Positions 59,495 to 64,000 of a stretch of 64,000 bases of DNA are shown here, piece by piece. The notes beneath the pieces are model-generated. The model was not told where the DNA came from. It worked only from the letters and a program-made list of their open reading frames with translations, and ran no database searches. Origin of the DNA: Klebsormidium nitens (Eukaryota; Streptophyta; Klebsormidiophyceae; Klebsormidiales; Klebsormidiaceae). Both the position numbers and the translations under genes were made by a program. The stretch covers positions 1-64,000 of the forward strand of contig DF237045.1 in the NCBI GenBank assembly GCA_000708835.1, in the 5' to 3' direction. Each line of letters starts with the position of its first letter. The stretch's first letter is position 1.

Positions 59495-59612
59495 CACGGC
59501 CGCAGGCTGCACGTTCGGCCGCGAGCGCCAACCGGGCGCGGCCGCGGCTTAAAGGGGCGGCCGCGAGGAAACATCGTGGCCGCGATAGATCAAGCCGCGG
59601 CCGCGACGTCAT
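59495..59612. other. GGCCGC-rich CpG cluster
   Basis: Within about 120 bp the word GGCCGC occurs at least seven times, three of them as GCGGCCGC, in a neighbourhood of ordinary base composition. No structure beyond the repeated word was identified. Confidence 0.6.
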
Positions 59613-62484
59613 TGCAAGGCTCGTTCATCTGATTCCTTATTTGAAGGTGCCTGCCACCGGTAATTTCTGAGATACGAAGTTCTTTCCAAGCGATGATTTC
59701 TTTAAAACTTCAAAGATGTTTGCTGGGTCGAACCGTGCACAGACCGAAGTGGGCTGGCCCTCTATCTGGCCGGCCTTCGTTAATCGACAAACGTATGAGC
59801 GTGCGGCACAGGTCAAGCTTCAAGGGATGATGAGTTATCCTAATGCATCTGCTTGGAGTTCGTCACAGACAACCAGGAAACTTGACTTCACGAAATTGTT
59901 CGACGCTGTTGAACCAAGTGAAAACTCATTAGACGTCAGAAATGCAACTTAGTGATCTCCATGCATGGTACACGAAAAGGCACGAACGAGACCAAGTCGA
60001 GAAACAGCACTCGTGACTGCTGAGCGACAAGATTGCGTTTGCAGGCATGCGATTGGAACCCACCACAGTCACTGGTCATACGAAGCCCCCTCAAAAGTAG
60101 CTTCTCAGCCAGTCGGACTGTATCACGTTTCCCCCATAAGGAACCTATTGAGGAGCGCCATCTTCTGCTTTAGTATGCTCAAAAACAGCTCATGTAAGGA
60201 ACCGGTACCAAGCGAAAAGAAGACTACAAAACTCAAGCGCAGGCGCGTAAGATTGGCAGGAAAGATTCTCGAAACAATCATGAAACAGTTGCCATGAGTT
60301 CACCGAAGCAAGCCAAAGAATAGCAATGATACACTGGCATGCGCCTCCAAGATCGGCGTTCGGAGAAAGAGCTGACTCTCCTAACGTCTTTGATCCACGT
60401 CTTTCAGAGTCGCAGAGGTTAGCTACGGCTTCCGTCTGGTCCAGCATTTCCCATGTGTCTTGGGCGTTGCCGGGTCTTCATGGCCACATAATACGGCAGC
60501 GTGATGACTTCCACGAAATGTGACTCGCGCACTGAATGAGCTTGGATCTCCCCGAAAATATGCGTTTGCGTGCCTTTCGGGACCTTGAAAATTGCGATGT
60601 CTTTGGCTAAGGCATGCTTCTGGAGGCCAAATCATCCTAGGCAAAACCCTCACCAACATCGTAGAGCTTTTCAAACCGTTGAAAGTGTTTATATTCAATA
60701 GAAATTTTGCAAAAAACACAGCCCAAGTCAGATGTGGCGGACGTAGCCATTTTCAAAGTGCTCATTGCATACAGAGCCGAGACCTGCTTCATATTGAGGA
60801 GCATCTCCTCGAAGTATTTCTGAAGGAAGAAGCGGCGGTGATTTCCAACATCAAAGGTCGGGTACCCGGCGATAAGAACGAAGACGACAATCTGGATAGA
60901 TCATTGCGTGAACTCGATCGTCTCTTGCACGAACGGAGCAGGATGCTTGAGCAATATTCACAGCCTCGCGGAAACATCTATTATTCTCAATGCCTTCAAG
61001 CAGCTTTTCATGCAGACAACTGGAATTCCTGTGCCCTTCTGTGTAATGACAAGAAGCAGGGAAAAAGGCAGCCGAGTATAAGAGGAGCGGCTCAAATCCA
61101 GAAAAGCCTCTTGGGCGCAGAGGGGCGCAGCCCAGTCACATCTCATCTTGGCCGTTTCTACCAGATTGTGGGGCTAGCCTTCAAAGTTAGAATTGACACT
61201 AAACTGTGGTTGCTGATCACCGAAAGAGTGGCAATCAAACGAGTAGAGAGCTTCCCAGATGCGGGACTGGAAGAACGGCGCTTAGCTTGCGGGGAAGGAA
61301 AGGCATTCTGGACTTCCCAATGGCCGCAATGCGCAACCCGCAAAACAAATGATCGCCCATTAATTTGGGCCGGAAGCATGACTAAGCGGAACGCAAGAAG
61401 GCGGAATAGTTCGCAAGGTGACATTGGTAAGGCTCTCGCAAATGAGTGAATCTTCTCCCTGGCAAACATCACAAGGCAAGCAGAGAAGCAACAAGTATAC
61501 GGCCTGAGTGCTACGTGTTCAGGATATATACTTGGAAAGACTTTCGATTCGTTTGTTTCCAAAGCCCCGAGCAGGAACACAGATTGGCAGGCGACAGAAT
61601 AAAGGCTTACTTGGACGGCTTTAGGGCAAAGTTGAAGACGCCTGCCATGTGCTTTGGCACGGCCCATTTAAAAGCCACTCCTCACGGCCGTTCTTAATGG
61701 TAATCCAAATGCAGCGAATCAAAGAATAGAAGCAGCGAGGTCTTTGAATACTCCAGGTCAAGTTCTTTTTTAGAAGAGCTGGCTTGCAATTATTCCATAT
61801 AAGCGCCACGCAAATTGTGCTTTCTATGGAACCACAGGAGGATTAAAAACTCATACCAAAGATTTTTACGGCCCGCTCGACAAATGATTAAGACTGATTC
61901 CGCGGCTTTCAAAAGGCCGCCGATCATCGCCTTGTCATCACCTGCGTAGGTCCTCGCGAGGGCCAGGCATATGAGTTCCGAAAGGAAAAGGTTCAGTTGT
62001 TGCTTTGGATGTCAGCCAAGAAGTCCATCGATTTCCCTTATAAAGCGCCTGTCAAAATTCGGCGACCGCGTTATATTGCCTCAGGTGGATCTGTCGAGAC
62101 GCAGTACGTCGCAGAGGTTCCGAGGCTGCATAAGCTGCTCGAACGTCGTCCGCAAACTTCTACCACAGGTGCCAGAGGCGACAGACGCCGGCGGGATTAT
62201 TGTTGCTCATCAGTCGCGGCCCGCGGATAAGTAACCCGCTCCTTATGCCCTCTACAATGAAAAACGTGGCGCAAGCTTCCGGATGCCGGCTCGAAAAAGC
62301 ACGTGTACTAAGGGCGACCACAGAGGTAGTGCTGCCAGACTGCCCATAGATGGGTTTAATCATCGCCGATAATTCCGGTCAAAAGATTGAACTTAGAAAG
62401 TCGCTCCCGCGAAATACGCCAAGGTGAAGTGCAAACTTCCAGGGCAGCGGATCTTTATTTTCACCTTACCAAAGCTTGATAGGG

Positions 62485-62661
62485 ATAAACTTTAATAGTA
62501 ATAAGGAACTTAAGGTACACGAGTACGGGTGGGGTTAGTTTGGTGGTTAGGGTGGGTTTGGGTGCGGAGCAGGTCATTTTGTTCTTGGGGTTTTAATGTT
62601 GGTTAAGCCGAGAAATTGAGTACTTTCAGTACCTCAGATCCTTATTACTATTAAAGTTTAT
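62485..62661. mobile_element. MITE-like element, copy 3, perfect 23-bp inverted ends
   Basis: The left end 62485-62507 (ATAAACTTTAATAGTAATAA then GGA) is exactly matched in reverse complement by 62639-62661. AAAGCTTGA flanks the element at 62471-62479 and 62668-62676, five or six bases outside the perfect arms, which suits a 9-bp target duplication. The core in reverse complement reads CTGCTCCGCACCCAAACC, then CACCCTAACCACCAAACT and AACCCCACCCGTAC, homologous to the core at 30.8 kb. No coding capacity. Confidence 0.8.
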
Positions 62662-63144
62662 GGTAATAAAGCTTGACCATCTTCGGTTCACATGCATCTC
62701 AGCAAACATCTAGAGAAGTCGAAGAAATCTCTGTCGCGCAACGGCCGCTGCGATTTGGAAAAGGCGATACTGCAGTGTGACGCGGCTTGAACGAGTGGCA
62801 GCCAGCCGTTGCCCTGTAAGGCTCGTTTTATCAGGCTCGCGCTTGACGAACTTTAGAGTCTTACGATTGATATAACGAGATGCAAATTGAGAAATTTCTT
62901 ACCGGAAAGAAAGGGCGAGTCTACTGAGTCTAGCACGATGATGAACTCGCTGAAATCAGTAATTGCTCATCGAAGGTTGGGCCCTCGACGGCTAGAGAAC
63001 AGAGACTAAACCACTTGTGTGGCTCACCACAAACGACCGTGTCCTGCACGAATGGACCAGGGTTATCGAAGCGATCACAGCCTCAAAACATAATTAAAAC
63101 CCTTTCTAAAGCAGATTTAAGTAAGTTTTAAACGACTTCCACTC

Positions 63145-63905
63145 TTATGCACACCCTGAGTAATCACATGAAGGAAAGAAGGAAGCCAAGCAGGGAAAGG
63201 GCGGCTCAGTGCCCGAAAAATTCCAATTGAGCTCGAAGTCGCGCAGCTCAGGTTCGTCGATCTTGTCTTGGCCGTTCGCCTTTGACCCTTGGACCAACAC
63301 ACGTAAGCCTGTATCAGAAGGTGGCAGCTGATCAACGAAAGTGTAACAAGAATACAAATATGAAGAGCGTCCTAGTCGGTTGAAAGGCGTCCGGGATACG
63401 ATGCTAAACGGTTTTTTGAGCCAGCTCTCCAGCAGCCGCGGGTTGAAGTTTTGCAGGAAAGACGCTTCGACCATCGATCTGGGCTGAATATTGAAGGGAC
63501 AAGCGCCATGCAGGCGGCAATCCGCGGTGTTGGCGTCAAAAACCCATGGCTCGCTAACGGCAGAGACGAAGCGAGCCATGATGAACCGATCATGGCCTAA
63601 AGCTACTTGCTCAGTATGTGCGGAATTTTTTAAATAAAAAAGCCTCAAGCAGCAACCCCGACAGATGAGCGAAGAAGGGCAAGCCTGCGCGAACAGCTTC
63701 AGAAGTTACTTCGATACCGGGAATGACCGGGATTGCCATTCCCGTGCACTTCATCAAGGCTGTTCTGATCTTCAACTCAAGATGCAACGGATTCACATCG
63801 CCAATCGAGCGAGGTCCCCGGTTATATCTTCTAGAAGAGGTTTCAACAGGACAAGCGGAGCTGGCATAATGTCGACTTTCCCCGGGTCCTTTGGAGCGTA
63901 CAGCT
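63145..63905 (-). other. Possible coding fragment of the right-arm repeat unit
   Basis: From a CTCACTAG acceptor-like site at about 63905, the minus strand reads YAPKDPGKVDIMPAPLVLLK then PLLEDITGDLARLAM before a stop or donor. A second open stretch, 63648-63145, contains HDRFIMARFVSAVSEPWVFD and LPPSDTGLRVLVQGSKANGQ. Parts resemble the 58.3-58.7 kb copy in the same order. No family recognised; could be a gene running off the window or a relic. Confidence 0.3.
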
Positions 63906-64000
63906 AGTGAGTGCACGTCACATCCACCACTGTAGAAGCTCTCTTCCAATCATCTTTTTCGCCCCCCTGAACAAGTCCTCAGCTAGCTAAAAATGACAAA

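Larger units (their letters stand above)
57900..63950 (-). repeat. Diverged tandem copies of one unit, minus-strand coding-like
   Basis: Several segments near 58.0-59.1 kb match segments near 61.0-62.1 kb at a constant offset of about 3.04 kb. CCTGTGCCCTTCTGTGT at about 58013 matches one at about 61030. CTTGGGCGCA at about 58094 matches 61111. GTGGATCTG at about 59052 matches 62095. A third partial copy lies at 63.2-63.9 kb: GGAGCGTACAGCTAGTGAGT at 58721 reappears exactly at about 63894. Minus-strand reading gives related peptides such as NRFAIVLAHF (about 58345) and DRFIMARFV (about 63590). Divergence is high and the unit ends are not defined. Confidence 0.5.

Noticed and set aside
60592-61449. 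285-codon open frame on the plus strand
   Set aside because: Unusually long for chance, but it lacks any domain, begins without a convincing ATG and overlaps a repeat unit that reads better on the minus strand. Not called as a gene.
1-64000. CRISPR arrays, rRNA genes, bacterial operon signals
   Set aside because: None seen. Intron structure and gene content are those of a plant nucleus.

Overview
This is a nuclear window from a green, photosynthetic streptophyte. Genes are split by canonical GT-AG introns, G+C is near one half, and the recognisable products are plant-type: cell-wall glycosyltransferases (GT37- and GT47-like), a FAD2-type desaturase, a plastid ABC1K kinase, a GUN1-like PPR-SMR protein and a plant-type CENP-C. 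A streptophyte alga such as Klebsormidium or an early land plant fits; the species cannot be fixed from this sequence. Exon models were built by hand from splice sites, reading phase and family motifs. No transcript or database evidence was available.

Left part (0.4-14.8 kb): a fucosyltransferase-like gene (+), then a head-to-head pair of MUR3-like GT47 genes (- and +) with matching intron positions and phases. In land plants MUR3 adds xyloglucan galactose and FUT1 (GT37) adds fucose to it, so this looks like a small local group of xyloglucan-type side-chain glycosyltransferases. Next (15.7-17.8 kb) is a five-exon mitochondrial LYR-motif protein assembled from very short exons, one intron of which appears to be GC-AG. 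A CENP-C gene (-) follows at 19.6-23.4 kb.

Middle (25.7-34.5 kb): a microsomal omega-6 (FAD2-type) desaturase (+) split into at least seven coding exons, then a probable N-acylated SAM-domain protein (+). Right centre (37.9-50.6 kb): a ten-exon ABC1K gene (-) and a GUN1-like PPR-SMR gene (+) diverge from a 0.8 kb intergenic region; both have plastid-type N-termini.

Right arm (50.6-64 kb): no gene could be assembled. It holds scattered coding-like fragments, mainly on the minus strand, and what look like diverged tandem copies of one unit.

Two patterns recur. First, FAD2, ABC1K and CENP-C carry partial duplicates of exon/intron boundaries nearby; in ABC1K there are six splice-acceptor-plus-exon-head units about 120 bp apart. 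Second, three short non-autonomous elements (about 6.4, 30.8 and 62.6 kb) share a core resembling CCCTAACCCC, carry terminal inverted repeats and are flanked by 8-9 bp direct repeats, as expected of Mutator-like MITEs. One lies only a few bases inside an intron donor of a GT47 gene.
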